A DNA stretch of 64,000 bases. Origin: Serpula lacrymans var. lacrymans S7.9 (lineage: Eukaryota; Basidiomycota; Agaricomycetes; Boletales; Serpulaceae). Position 1 is the first letter of the stretch. The number at the start of each line of letters is the position of its first letter. Location of the stretch: assembly GCF_000218685.1 (NCBI RefSeq), contig NW_006763303.1:248001-312000 (forward strand). The letters are read 5' to 3'. The notes beneath the pieces are model-generated. The model had not been told where the DNA came from. It did not search any database and saw only the letters and a list, made by a program, of their open reading frames with translations. Shown here in pieces: positions 25,131-35,765 of this stretch. A program made the translations under genes and the position numbers.

Positions 25131-25546
25131 ATCTCTGAACACACAATCTAGCGCTAGAGTGACTGCGGAGGAAGAAAGACCTTTCTGATGCCTTAGCATG
25201 AACGCCACACGATAGACGCGTACGGTGAGGCGAGTAACAACATCTTGTCTCCCAAGTCATTTTCGTGTTCCCCGGATCTTTGCACGTCGCACCAAGGTTG
25301 GCGTCAGGTATGGGATGCAAGATAGAAGCCAGGCTTATGCATCTCATAAAACGGTAGTTTCCCCTGCAGTTTCGGGGTATCATGTAGACCCAGCCTAGCA
25401 TTCTTGAAAACGTCGGATAGTCTGAAGGAAATCCCTAGCATATTATGCGGTTCAGGTGGTAGTAGTAGTACCGGTGAAATCCGAGGCATGACTCGGATTA
25501 GTAACTATTATCTAGGCTCCTTTGAGCTCTTGACTGTGAAGTCACT

Positions 25547-26932
25547 ATGTCCTCCTCAAGCTCAGATTCTGGTTCTGACAATGAAGATGTTGTCTCGCGC
25601 GTCCTGAAAAGATCAAAATCGTATACAAACGACGAAGACGCTCAACCTTTAACTTGGCTTTCCACCTTCGACAATTATTTCACGCAATCTACCACCCGTT
25701 CACAGACATCATCGAATGTATTCTCGTCTCTCCTCTTGCCGCTTACCCAGGATGAATACGCAGACGCGATACATGCCTACAAAGCTCGTGTCGGCACGCA
25801 TAGAAAGCTGTCTCAGCCGACACCAGACGTCCTAGCTCGCTACACGCGTGAACTCGACGAAGGCTTCAATCTTCTTTTTTATGGCTTTGGCTCAAAACGA
25901 CGCGTTCTGAACGATTTTGCAGCATCTTATCTATCAAGGAAAGGGCATGTCGTTGTCGTTAATGGGTTTGCTCCCGGCGTCGGGATAAAGGATGTGCTTA
26001 CAGGCATAGAGGACATTATTTCCGGCTTGGGAAACACGTCTTTCGGTAGTGGTGGTGGACTAGAAGGGCAGACACAAAGAGTATATGACTATTTTTCTAG
26101 TATAGAGATAGGAAGAGATAATCCTAAGGCCAAGCCACTCTACGTTGTCATCCACAACATCGACGCCCCGCCGCTTCGCAGTCTGAAAGCTCATTCCACG
26201 CTCTCCTTTCTCGCACTTAATCCACACATCCACATCGTGGCATCCGTTGACAGACTCAATGCACCACTACTCTGGACTTCCTCCGAAATAGCCGCACGCA
26301 AGCACGAATCTCACTCTTCGTCTTCCTCCAGTAAAGGCGGGAGGCGCGGTTTTGCATGGCTCTTTCATGATCTTACTACATTAGCACCATTCGATGCTGA
26401 GCTTTCTTGGGCAGATCGCGCGTCCATATCTGGTGCCTCTTCGTCAAATCGCACGACTTCTCTCCACCCAGACGGCGTCGGAGGGACCAAAGCTATCATA
26501 GACGAAACAGCTGCGTTACATGTGCTGGCGAGTGTTACGCAAAAAGCGAAGAAACTCTTCGCGATGCTGGGGAAAAGACAAGTCGACTGGGAGGACGAAA
26601 GTGCTGGCTCGGGTCCGTCTGCGTCTGTGCCATCTTCGCCTACAAAGTCAGGTTCTATGCCCACGTCGAATATGCCTACGACGCCTAGCCACGCTGCGAC
26701 AAGTAGTGGAGCACCACCTACATACGCTCTACCATATGACCAGCTTTTCCATCTCGCTCGTGATCACTTTCTCGCTACCTCTGATGGGGCACTTAGAGCA
26801 CTCCTGGGTGAATTTAAGGATCATGGCCTAGTAGTGTCTTCTGCAACAGGGGAACAGAGTACAGAGGTTATGTGGATACCCATGAGACGAGAGAGGCTTA
26901 TACGGGTGCTCGAAACTTTAGGAGATACATAA
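25547..26932 (+). CDS. ORC2: Origin recognition complex subunit 2
   Basis: ORC2 subunit of the complex that marks replication origins and loads the MCM helicase. Single uninterrupted frame of 461 residues, stop TAA 26932. The Ser/acidic N-terminus (MSSSSSDSGSDNEDVVSRVL) precedes the AAA-like core: ELDEGFNLLFYGFGSKRRVL, in which the Walker A position is degenerate (FGSKR), as usual for ORC2. Further conserved parts are VVVVNGFAPGV, LYVVIHNIDAPPLRS, HIHIVASVDRLNAPLLW, and GFAWLFHDLTTLAPF. A winged-helix end follows (LARDHFLATSDGALRALLGE, FKDHGLVV). A Ser/Thr/Pro insert (about 26590-26720) sits between core and end. The protein is shorter at the N-terminus than many ORC2. Confidence 0.93.
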   Translation: MSSSSSDSGSDNEDVVSRVLKRSKSYTNDEDAQPLTWLSTFDNYFTQSTTRSQTSSNVFSSLLLPLTQDEYADAIHAYKARVGTHRKLSQPTPDVLARYTRELDEGFNLLFYGFGSKRRVLNDFAASYLSRKGHVVVVNGFAPGVGIKDVLTGIEDIISGLGNTSFGSGGGLEGQTQRVYDYFSSIEIGRDNPKAKPLYVVIHNIDAPPLRSLKAHSTLSFLALNPHIHIVASVDRLNAPLLWTSSEIAARKHESHSSSSSSKGGRRGFAWLFHDLTTLAPFDAELSWADRASISGASSSNRTTSLHPDGVGGTKAIIDETAALHVLASVTQKAKKLFAMLGKRQVDWEDESAGSGPSASVPSSPTKSGSMPTSNMPTTPSHAATSSGAPPTYALPYDQLFHLARDHFLATSDGALRALLGEFKDHGLVVSSATGEQSTEVMWIPMRRERLIRVLETLGDT

Positions 26933-27946
26933 AACGGGCGAATTCAAAAGGCTTTCTCATACAGCCAAGGGCGTTGCGCTAAAGATATTATATGGTATTC
27001 TAGACTCGACATGGCAACGCAATTTTTCCTGGATCTCACTTATTATGTACTGTATGTCATTTCATTGTTTTCGAACGTCATACTTTATTCACTAGTAATT
27101 CCGTGTGGGTTGTTTCTGCAAGAGGCACCTATGCCCTAACCAACGACTTCGTAGCAGAGCATGCAGTAAGTGAATATCTGGGGATGATGTATCACAACAT
27201 GAATACTGGGGCCCACCCAAATATCAATCCGGTACGAAAACCTTATACTGACCGCAAAACCATTGACATTCAGCTACTAATGATCTGTACAATCATACCG
27301 ATGAAAGTGAGTTTTTGAGTATATAGAGAGTGGGGCGCCAGTCTATCTAGACACGGCGTTGGTAGGAAACAAACCGTAAACATCGTCCAAAACTATCCGG
27401 AGCACCCCCGTACAAAGTGTTCTTACCGTGGACATTACTACGCTTCCAATGGGAAAGGGGGTCACCTATCAAACTTCCCGAAAATATTTGACATTAAAGT
27501 AAGTAGTCAACCCTTTCGAAAGCACTTTAGCGAAGATAATCCTCTCGTCCGTGGTCGACTGCTCTATCTTTTGTCTTTTTTCAACCACGATGCTTCATCC
27601 TGGTCCACAGCCTGTTGAGCTTCCCATCATCTCTTTTCCTCCCCTCCCTGATACGACGAGTTAGTAACATCCGAAATCTCGTAAAGCCATGAACTCCTGT
27701 TTTGTACCAGCATCCTTCATACATTATATGTCGGTTAAATCATAGCATCGTCTGCCGTTCCATGGCTTGTGATACAGCCGTTCACAAGATAGGCTATGCC
27801 TCCGGTACAGCGACGCAAAAATTTATCATCAAGTACAAACTCCTGACAGAACAGAACACTGATATAGGTAGGATTTACATTTAGGAGTTTAGTACTAGAG
27901 TCAATCACATTCCAGTTTCCATAGGGCCTCACAAACTTAGAACGCT
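26933..27946. other. Intergenic region with a short coding-like stretch
   Basis: No intact gene. Around 27338-27490 (plus) one frame reads PVYLDTALVGNKP, stop, then TSSKTIRSTPVQSVLTVDIT and TLPMGKGVTYQTSRKYLTLK before a TAA. It looks protein-like; the first stop is TAA where CAA would keep it open. Another frame is also open here, so this is only a possible gene remnant. Confidence 0.35.
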
Positions 27947-28273
27947 TCAAGCATTCTGGGTTCCACCCCCGTCTAATAAAATGACAGGTGTTATCAAGAG
28001 GAATCAAAATAACAGGAGTAGCGGTCTTACTCATGACCTGTGTCTTAGACGAGTTGTTGTGGGAGTTGGTGTTGTTGTTGGTGGTTGTGTTATTGTTGTT
28101 CTGATCGCCACCGACATTACTTGCGGGGCCGTGATTGTGTGTAGCGGTTCCAAACGTTGTGTTATCACCATTTTCTGAAAACGACAACACATGAGGGTAC
28201 AAGCCCTTGCCAAGAACCAGGGATAAGCAAACTTACTCATGCCACTAAAGTTACCACCAAAAGTATTTGACAT
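27947..28273 (-). CDS. Very small Asn/Thr-rich protein
   Basis: Three exons on the minus strand (28273-28237, 28174-28031, 27972-27947) join with GT..AG ends and consistent phase to 68 residues. The protein opens MSNTFGGNFSGMKNGDNTTF, continues GTATHNHGPASNVGGDQ and then a run of Asn, Thr and Ser with repeated NNN and TTT, ending ..QVMNGGGTQNA. It has no signal peptide, no cysteine and no membrane segment, and looks disordered. Its low-complexity core could make it prion-like, but there is no function to assign. A decayed relative lies at 48.0 kb. The length is unusually short for a three-exon gene, yet all four splice sites fit. Confidence 0.5.
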
Positions 28274-28530
28274 GATGGGGATTCAGACGAAATAAGAGTA
28301 AAGTCAATGGGTGATGAGGGTGCGCTCGAACTTGGGGCTTGAAGGCATGGCTGCTTGACTCTTACGATTTTATAGGCAGGAGCAGACCAAATACTTACCA
28401 AATACCATTCCAAATCAGATATGCAATGGACAACGGGGTTTTCCAATTTGGCATCCTATGCTTTGAGGGTTGCTTCAAGATTGTTCGATGGGAATCACAA
28501 GTTTTCTACTTACAGTAAGGAAGACCGAAA
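28274..28530. repeat. Upstream module of the Asn/Thr-rich gene, shared with 48.0-48.3 kb
   Basis: The block 28238-28530 matches 47995-48292 in the same orientation. Conserved pieces include tttgagggttg, cacaagttttctacttacag and taaggaa(g)ccgaaatcactgg. In both places it precedes a minus-strand ATG with MSNTF. It is most simply the promoter and leader of one small gene family. Confidence 0.6.
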
Positions 28531-29112
28531 TCACTGGCATATCCCATGTTGACGATCCACCCGCGCCAACGAAGAGCGCTATCAAAGGCAAGCGGCTGTG
28601 AAAATCCGCGTTTTAAGTGCAGCGGCTCTCAAGTTAAGCGCTTGAACCAGGTTCGTATGTAGCTGAACTTTTATCCACCTAAGAGATCAGGTGGAGCTTA
28701 TGGGCGGCCGGGCCAGCGTTTTAAGATGGTCAGCAGGCAATATTGCGTGCTGGAGTATCATTATCGATGGGGTACATCATTGGGTTCTCCTTTCAAGTTG
28801 CTATCAGGCCAATCATTCACATCAACAGGTTTTCCTGATTCTGCGGAAGCTGGCATCAGTAAAGTGTCAAATTTCTTGACGCACCTTGATCACACTTTGC
28901 TGACTTTCAAGACTATTCAAGCATTGTAAGGGATTAAAGTTCTATCAAGCGATACAAAAAGCGAGTTAACTAACCTTCAAGTTCAATTTAGATGAGGCAA
29001 GAATATCTGGGTTGGTCTAAGCGAAATCCTTCAGACACGTTGAGCGAAGGGTAGTTCAAGTGTAGTGTAAATACATGAAATATAAAACAAGTCCCACAAG
29101 CTACATGTCAAG
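28531..29112. other. Intergenic region without recognised features
   Basis: Open frames of 60-70 codons exist on the plus strand near 28691-28929 but show no recognisable domain or splice pattern. Confidence 0.4.
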
Positions 29113-29354
29113 TTAGCTAAGCCCGAAGGCATGATGATCAATATACTTGTTTATGTAGAATGTAGAAAATTTATCTAGTGAATTAGTAAAATCAATGTCA
29201 GATGGAATAAAGCAGTGACTATATTCACTAAATACTGGCATGAGATGCACACTACAGAATATACAGTCCGGATGAATGATTTCAAGACTGGGTGATCCGT
29301 CGTCATTCATATCAGGCTGGACCTTCCATATCCCAGTGAGTTCATCTGGCTCAT
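29113..29354 (-). pseudogene. C-terminal remnant of a Plavaka-type transposase
   Basis: Minus strand, from a splice acceptor (ttttag before 29354) to TAA at 29113. The frame reads DEPDELTGIWKVQPDMNDDG then SLEIIHPDCIFCSVHLMPVF and ends LDKFSTFYINKYIDHHAFGLS. The pattern of LE-hP-D-hh-R-HL-PV followed by FYINKYIDHHAF is the C-terminal end of the basidiomycete transposon proteins to which the 36-38 kb body also belongs, on the same strand. It is cut off by the copia LTR at 29383. It probably is the displaced end of that same gene. Confidence 0.6.
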
Positions 29355-29382
29355 CTAAAATATGAGAAAACCACTGTATAAG

Positions 29383-29700
29383 TAATAAACCTAAGTGAAA
29401 CTCAGCCGCTGCCTGAGAGGCTATAGAAACGACTTCATTATTTACCTAAGTGAAACTACAATAGATGTTAGTTTAAGGTGATCTCTAATAAATGTAATGT
29501 AACATACCTCAGCCGCTGCCCGAGTTGAAACGACTGAGGTATTCCTATACTAAACCCCCTACTACTTATAGTCGGAGGTGCTACTCGCTACAGTATAATG
29601 ACTCCTAGGAGTACAATTGTGCTCCTAGGAGAACAATGGTTACTCCATGGAGTGGTGGCTATGCTCCATGGAGAACAATGGCTGCTTTGGCAGAGACCGG
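29383..29700 (-). mobile_element. Ty1/copia LTR, inverted copy
   Basis: Reverse complement of 32197-32520 over about 320 bases with few differences, including the four 10-base palindromes. Read on the minus strand, its 3' end (GGTTTATTA) lies at 29383 and is followed directly by Plavaka intron sequence, without a primer-binding site. It is therefore a solo LTR or the 3' LTR of a lost minus-strand element. Its other end runs straight into copia RT in the opposite orientation, so a rearrangement has occurred. Confidence 0.7.
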
Positions 29701-30378
29701 GTTTATCCGGTTTTGTCAGGGGATTGATTACCAGGAGGTTTTTGCTCCGGTTGCAAACTTAGAGTCAATCCGAATTATTCTAGCCCTGGCAGCAAAGTAC
29801 GACCTAGAACTTGATCAAATGGACGTATCCACAGCTTATCTCAATGGAGAACTTGAAGAAGAACTGTACATGCTTCCTCCAGGGGGTGTTCCTATCCAAC
29901 CTGGATACTGCTGGAGATTGAAAAATCCATCTACGGGTTAAAACAAGCTGGTCGTACATGGAACAAAACTTTTGATCGCAAGCTCCAGGAGCTCGGTTTC
30001 ACAAGACTAAATGCAGAAACATGTCTCTATGTATTCCAGGACAACAAACAAATATGCGTTGCTGTTGTCTATGTAGATGACCTCCTCCTAGGAGCTTCAT
30101 CCCAAAAATTCATGGATATCACAAAAGCCAAACTCGAATCCATATTCAAAATGTGGGACCTTGGAGAAGCAAAATACATCCTTGGAATAGAAATCCAACG
30201 TGATCGTTCAAACAAAACAATATCCCTATTGCAACACCAATACATTGACACAGTCCTGGAGCGTACTGGAATGAAGAACTGCAAACCAGTATGGACACCA
30301 ATGGCCCATGGATCAAAACTCCTTGCAAATGCTCCAGGGGAAGATATTGTGCAACACAAGATGCATATTGAAGGGCGT
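29701..30378 (+). pseudogene. Ty1/copia reverse transcriptase fragment
   Basis: Reverse transcriptase of a copia retrotransposon without its gag-integrase part. The frame reads GIDYQEVFAPVANLESIRII, LDQMDVSTAYLNGELEEELY, then shifts near 29921 (one base lost from an A run) into KSIYGLKQAGRTWN. The active-site motif VVYVDDLLLGA is intact at about 30065-30095, and ..GEAKYILGIEIQRDRS.. and ..WTPMAHGSKL.. follow. The sequence stops at the end of the 1.8-kb LTR at 30379, so the C-terminal RT and RNase H are missing. It may derive from the same family as the gag-integrase part at 32.6-34.8 kb, since one lacks what the other has. Confidence 0.85.
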
Positions 30379-32196
30379 TGTCGATGATGAGAACTGTTGT
30401 TAGAAAACCACACACAAAAACAAACTAACACACAATCCTCCCAGATTCCACGGAACTTCTTTATGGGCTTTGCCTCCTAGAACAGTGGGTGCTCTGGTTG
30501 TTCGTGGGGTGGTATGTATGAGGATCCTTCAAAGTAAAACCCAGAGGTGTATGAGTGTGGGTTTTGAGGAGGAGGGATAGTTGAATTTATAGAAAGATAG
30601 GGGCTTTGTGGCGAGTATAGACGAGCACTACCTTGCTAATCGTAGCACAAGGTAGGTTTGAGAACAACAAGGATGACAAGGTGACGAGGTTCCCAGTGAT
30701 AGCAGGCTCCTGACACACAAACTGTAGTGCTCAGAAGGACTCTAATCGAAGGGGATGACAATCACTTTCAAAAGTGACGAGTGATGATGACAGCAGTTAA
30801 CAGTGGTAGAAGTGGGAAGTGTTGTGACCACACTGGATCACAAGTACCAGAGTAGTGAATTTGAGAGTAGAGAAGAAGTCTGGATTGGATTTCTTGTTTT
30901 TTTTTACAAGGTAAAATACAGGGGTTTATATAGTGAAAGAAAAGTAGGCTATGCACAGTATAGCTGTGCAAAAAGAATGAGAAAGAACAAGAAGGAAGGA
31001 ATGTATGCTGACGAATCCTGCGTAGGTAGTACAGGATAAGATTGTCAAAGAAGGAAAAGAAAGAGATAGAACAATGAATGCTGTGAGTAATGTCACAGGT
31101 TTGTACAGCCATAAAGTAAAGTCCGATAGCAAAAAGAGAGCAGGAAAATCATGATGTCATGGGAAGATGCAGTAAAAAAAGGGCAAGGCAAAACACTATC
31201 AGTATCAACACAGTTCCTTTATTGTCAGTCAGGCATTCTAAAAAAATATGTGTCCATAAAAATGATTCAAAAATCAAAAATAATCGCACTGTAAATGAAT
31301 GTTCTGCTGAAGAAAAAGAAACTGGAGCCACCGGTCCACCACCTAGTCCAAATCCGACAGTTCCATGGCCTTACCAATGGACTGGTTGTGTTGGACCACC
31401 TGATCAAACGAGGGAGGGAGAGGAGTAGTTCCAATTTGGAACAAGTGAGTCCCAGGCAGCGTGTGGTAGGTGTAGCTGTAGCGAAGACGATGGACAAAAG
31501 ATAAGTGTACCCAAGTGAATGGGACAGCGATGAACATGGGCGACGCAAGGGGATGAACCTTCTCTAGCTCAAAAACTACCCACCCACGCTCCAACCAGGC
31601 AAGACGAGCGACCGATGTTTTGATAGTATATGATGGTAGATCGACGTCATGAAGATGGACCTGTTGCCCTATTTGGACCGGCCACCGGGGCTTTGCTGAT
31701 ATCAGCAGTGGCACGTGGTAGTCAACGGATCGGCGATGGAAGCAGATAGGAAGTGGTGACATCAGAAATGGTGGGGGTGCAAATAAGATGAGGAGGAGGA
31801 GGGTGGAGGTGACGAAAAAGTGGATTAGAATGGGGATCCAGAAACGACCGTCAGGTGAGAATAAAAAGGAGAGGAAGGGGCCCATGGTGGGGCTAGGCAA
31901 AGGAAGGGGAGTAAGGGAAACGACAAAAGCGAGGGCGCAATGCAATGTGTAGCCAGTGGTGACGCGAAAATTTGCCGAAATGCCGAAATGCGGAAAGTAC
32001 CGGATGGAAAAGCAAAGGTGAGTGTGACTGGATTGCCTAATAGAGGTGGTGCTGATCAGCTACAAGTTCGAAAAGGGCAATATTAATTACTATTCCACGT
32101 GGCACTGTGCCTGTGTGGCGCAAAGGCGAGTCTTTTTGAATATTTGCTTCGTTATTGACACCTGTCCATGCTACCAATCAACATTGGTGCATGACA
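30379..32196 (-). mobile_element. 1.8-kb solo LTR-like element, minus copy
   Basis: On the minus strand the element starts TGTCATGCACC and ends CATCATCGACA, i.e. TG..CA with a short TGTC/GACA inverted end. It is nearly identical to 48662-50478 (plus). It contains a TATA-type promoter (ctatataaacccc on the minus strand, near 30930) and a 180-codon ORF upstream of it. No 5-base target duplication is visible at the junctions (ggcgt left, ccggt right). It lies between copia RT and copia LTR, so it probably marks an old recombination breakpoint. The size is large for a fungal LTR. Confidence 0.65.
31343..31885 (-). CDS. LTR-embedded ORF, minus copy
   Basis: 180 codons from the ATG at 31885, with the same protein as in the plus copy at 48972-49514. 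It begins MGPFLSFLFSPDGRFW, carries one hydrophobic segment (ILIHFFVTSTLLLLILF), a short linker, then a globular-looking part with WPVQIGQQVHLHDVDLPSY, WVVFELEKVH and ends ..GKAMELSDLD. The start lies in a good context (CCCCACCATGGGC). The identity of the two protein copies is complete by eye although the flanking LTR parts differ at several sites. Confidence 0.4.
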   Translation of the reverse strand: MGPFLSFLFSPDGRFWIPILIHFFVTSTLLLLILFAPPPFLMSPLPICFHRRSVDYHVPLLISAKPRWPVQIGQQVHLHDVDLPSYTIKTSVARLAWLERGWVVFELEKVHPLASPMFIAVPFTWVHLSFVHRLRYSYTYHTLPGTHLFQIGTTPLPPSFDQVVQHNQSIGKAMELSDLD

Positions 32197-32520
32197 CCGG
32201 TCTCTGCCGAAGCAGCCATTGTTCTCCATGGAGCATAGCCACCACTCCATGGAGTAACCATTGTTCTCCTAGGAGCACAATTGTACTCCTAGGAGTCATT
32301 ATACTGTAGCGAGTAGCACCTCCGACTATAAGTAGTAGGGGGTTTAGTATAGGAATACCTCAGTCGTTTCTATAGCCTCTCGGGCAGCAGCTGAGGTATG
32401 TTACATTACATTTATTAGAGATCACCTTAAACTAACATCTATTGTAGTTTCACTTAGGTAAATAATAAAGTCGTTTCTATAGCCTCTCAGGCAGCGGCTG
32501 AGTTTCACTTAGGTTTATTA
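32197..32520 (+). mobile_element. Ty1/copia 5' LTR
   Basis: Directly precedes a primer-binding site and gag. Its 3' limit (TTA at 32520) is fixed by where similarity to the inverted copy at 29383 ends. The 5' limit is uncertain because the 1.8-kb LTR abuts at 32196. It contains two CTCCATGGAG and two CTCCTAGGAG palindromes (32224, 32245, 32266, 32286), a TATA-like ctataagta near 32327, and a repeated tcgtttctatagcctct (about 32365 and 32472). Confidence 0.7.
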
Positions 32521-32540
32521 GGTTATGAGCCCTGGTGCGC
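32521..32540 (+). promoter_or_regulatory. Primer-binding site for half-tRNA initiator Met
   Basis: GGTTATGAGCCCTGGTGCGC starts immediately after the LTR. Its complement matches the anticodon region of eukaryotic initiator tRNA-Met (..AGGGCTCATAACC..). Copia elements of fungi and flies often prime from a half tRNA cut at this place, so the site fits a copia element. Confidence 0.75.
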
Positions 32541-32589
32541 AAAAGCTACGCAGGAAATAATTCTTATTTGAAACGGCAACCTCGGAACC

Positions 32590-34760
32590 ATGACCACAGC
32601 ACACGATACATCTGCATGTCCAGTTCTCACTGGACCCAACAATTTTCAGATATGGAAACTCCGGATCATCTCAAAGCTACGTCGGGAAAACGTTCTCCGG
32701 GTTATTACTGGAGAGGAGCTTAAGCCCTCACCAGGAAAACCTACCTCCTTGGAGGATCCTGAAATCACCTGGATACTTAAGGATGAGAAGGCACATGGAA
32801 TCATCCAGGACCACATCTCTGATGCCCTCCTAATGAGGACTGGAGACCTCACCAGCTCCAAGGAGTTATTTGATAAACCTGTCTCACTCCATCAAACGTC
32901 CAACATTGCCTCGGCCTTCTATTCATTCCAGCAACTCACCAAATTGTCCTGGGATGGGACATCACCTATCCAGGACCACATTGTGAAAATCCGGACAATT
33001 GATTCACACCTCTCCGGAATGAAACTAGGAGTTGATACCAAACTCATGGCCTTCACTCTTCTCCAATCTCTCCCATGCACTCCTGAATGGCAAATATTTC
33101 AGTCATCAGTAATCAACACAATTGAAGAAAATAAACTTACCTTTGATGCAGTTGAGATCCGGATCACTGCAGAAGTTGCATGACAGTCAGGAAAGGCCCC
33201 TGGGGGTTCCAAATCAGCACTCAAGTCCAAGGAGAAGTGGTGTGACTTCCACAAAGTCAAATCACACAACACCTCGGGGTGTCAAACATTTCAATCAGCT
33301 GGAAAAGGTCAAAAGAAGAAGGGAAAGGAGAAACACAAGGATAAAGTAAAAGAGAAGGAAAAGGCAAATATGGTGGAGCAATCATCTGGATCTGACTCCA
33401 AGGAGGAACAGAGTCATATTGCATTGGAACATGTACATATTTCCAAGCCCCTTGCTAAACACATTCAAGCTTACCTTGTGTCGGAACCTGTTAAGACCAA
33501 AACAACAATCATTGTTGACTCCGGAGCAACATCCCACATGGTCCCTCACCGCTTCTGGTTTGAGCCAGGAACATACCATGTTCTGCATCCTCCGAGGACA
33601 ATCAGTTTTGGGGATGAACCCTCTGTAAATGCCATTGGAATTGGAACAGTAATCCTACAAGCAACTGTTGGCAAAAGGGACTACAATATTGCACTGTCAA
33701 ATATTTTACTTGTGCCAAACTTCACTTTAGCACTTGTCTCTGTCCACAAATTGTCTAAAACGGGGTTATTAACACTTTTTCCAGCAGGGTCAAATGCTTG
33801 TGAAGTTCGGAAAAAGAAGGAACTTATCCTCACTGCCTTACACAAGTGAGGACGTTATCACATCCAAGCAAAACCTGAAATCAACCCGGAGTCAGCTTTT
33901 GCAGCAGTAGATGTAAATTTATTGCACAAAAGAATGGGACACATTGGAATGGACCACTTGCAACGAATGGTTACAAAAGGACAGCTCCAGGACATAGACA
34001 CCCTTACCGGAACCCCGGAGTTTTGTGAACCTTGTGCTTTGGGAAAGATGAAGAAATTACCTTTCAAGTCCACTGGAGGAAACCGAGCCAAGCACCCCAT
34101 ACAAATTGTGCACACAGATGTTGGAGGACCAATCAAACCAACTTCCAGGGAGGGTTTTCGGTACTGGATTATCATTGTAGATGATTTCTCCAAATTTCCA
34201 TGGATATATTTCCTAAAACATAAAAGTGAGGCACTGGAACAATACAAGCAATGGAAAGAAGATGTCCAAACATTCTTCCAGACTCATTTGGGAGAAGAAA
34301 ACTTCACTCCACTGTACACAGAATTCCTCCGGAGCAATGGGGGAGGAGAATATACTGGCAATGCATTCAAAAATCAACTCCAAGGAGATGGTGTCATCCA
34401 AGAAGCTACAGCTGCAGATACTCCGGAACAAAATGGCATTGCAGAATGAATGAATCAGACATTGGCTACATTAGCAACCACTATGCTCCATGATTCCAAG
34501 CTCCCAAAGTCATTTTGGGTAGATGCCATGCAAACAGCTGCATATATTACAGCATGCAGCCCAGCATCAGGACTCCATGGAAAGACCCCATATGAAATAC
34601 TGTTTAAAAGGAGAGTCGATCCAACTTTATTTTGCCCTTTCGGATGCCAAGCATATGCCTTGATTCTGAAAGACAAAAGGCAAGGGAAGTTTTACTCCAA
34701 GGGGCACAAAGCCATTGAATTGGCTACACACATGGAAAGCAAGCCTACAAACTCCTAGAC
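32590..34760 (+). pseudogene. Ty1/copia gag-protease-integrase polyprotein, broken
   Basis: The ATG at 32590 opens a gag of the UBN2/retrotran type (..LTGPNNFQIWKLRIISKLR..). After a TGA near 33181, a Lys-rich linker leads to the protease (IIVDSGATSHM, about 33510). Another TGA follows at 33847, then the GAG-pre-integrase zinc finger (LLHKRMGHIGMDHL .. CEPCALGK) and the integrase core with HTDVGGPI, and the glutamate region PEQNGIAE. A TGA at 34447 replaces the Arg expected in NGIAERMN. The frame continues ..TTMLHDSKLPKSFWVDA.., ..KTPYEILFKRR.. and fades after about 34760. RT and RNase H are absent. Confidence 0.88.
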
Positions 34761-35480
34761 ATTGAAAAATGAACTGTGTTTTCCTGTCGGCACGTTATAT
34801 TCAATGAATCCAGAAAGGTACAAAAGGATGACACTGCTCCCTGGAACACAGACACTAGCACAGATCAGTGGGAGGGACTCATTCCAGAGAATGCTCACTA
34901 TCCAGACCAAAATACATTGGAGGAGGATGATCCTGACCCTCAGATTTGAGATCCAAATAAATTGCAAATGGAACCACATCTCCAAGGAGATGTTCCACAA
35001 GCAATAAAACCATATCAGCATGAAGATGTTCCGAGAGCAGTGAGGCAATACCTCCGTGGAGATGTTCTGAGAGCAGTGGGAGCACCTGATCAGCTAAGAC
35101 ACCCTCCACAACAGTCTCTACAACCAAGACCTGAACACTGGCCATCTTCAGAATGGAAACCCAAAGTAGAGTCACAGTCAGTGGGAGGACAGCCCCTCAA
35201 CATACAGCCAGCTGATGTGGAAAAAGTCCGAATACAGCTAGACAGCCTGTCCATTGGATCAGCTTCTGGAAGGCATACAACACCTCCGAGGAGTCATCCA
35301 ATGCCTCCGAGGAGTGATTCAACACCTTCAGGAGTGAGATGAGACTGAGTAGTACTCCCAGCCAGCCAGCACAATGGGTAAGGGCCAGTGGTAGAGATCT
35401 TGCCAACCAGTTCCAAGCCCTATCAATGCCTGGAGATATTAATAAACACTTTAGTCAAGATTGTACCTCATCATGAGGAT
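34761..35480 (+). pseudogene. Decayed copia linker between integrase and RT
   Basis: Continues the copia element but is frameshifted. Fragments in different frames are rich in charged residues and include a repeated block (..QEDVPRAVRQYLRGDVLRAV.., about 34990-35085) and a Ser/Pro-rich part (TPPRSHPMPPRSDSTPSG). No RT motif follows, so the element ends or was truncated here. Confidence 0.5.
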
Positions 35481-35765
35481 ACAGTTCCTGAACACGCGTA
35501 ACAATACTTATTATTAGTACATTCTTTCACCTGCTGATTAATCCTTAAAAGTCATACAATAGTTATCCTCTTTCTTATTGGTTGATTTCTTCCTCAGACC
35601 ACTTTTCTTTTATTCCTCTTTTGGTCTGAGGGATAGACAGTTAGCTATATAAGCCCTACACATTCATGTATAGTTCTTTAGCTTTCTATTACTTGAACTA
35701 CCCGCTTTACTCCTCAACAGAAACCCTTGAGTTTACTTCCAAGTCCTCTACTTGCTATGTCTGCT
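35481..35765. other. Possible solo LTR or promoter-like segment
   Basis: Between copia and Plavaka sequence. It has a clear TATA-like box (gctatataagcc at 35643) followed by a CT-rich stretch, as in an LTR U3-R, but no clean TG..CA ends or flanking duplication were found. A second copy elsewhere in the genome would decide. Confidence 0.3.

Larger units (their letters stand above)
23328..25546. other. Gene-poor stretch with a coding remnant and a repeat module
   Basis: No intact gene. A 19-base unit (ttcaaaaaaccagttgtta) is repeated in tandem at 23398-23438. The remnant and the repeat module inside this region are listed separately. Confidence 0.45.
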
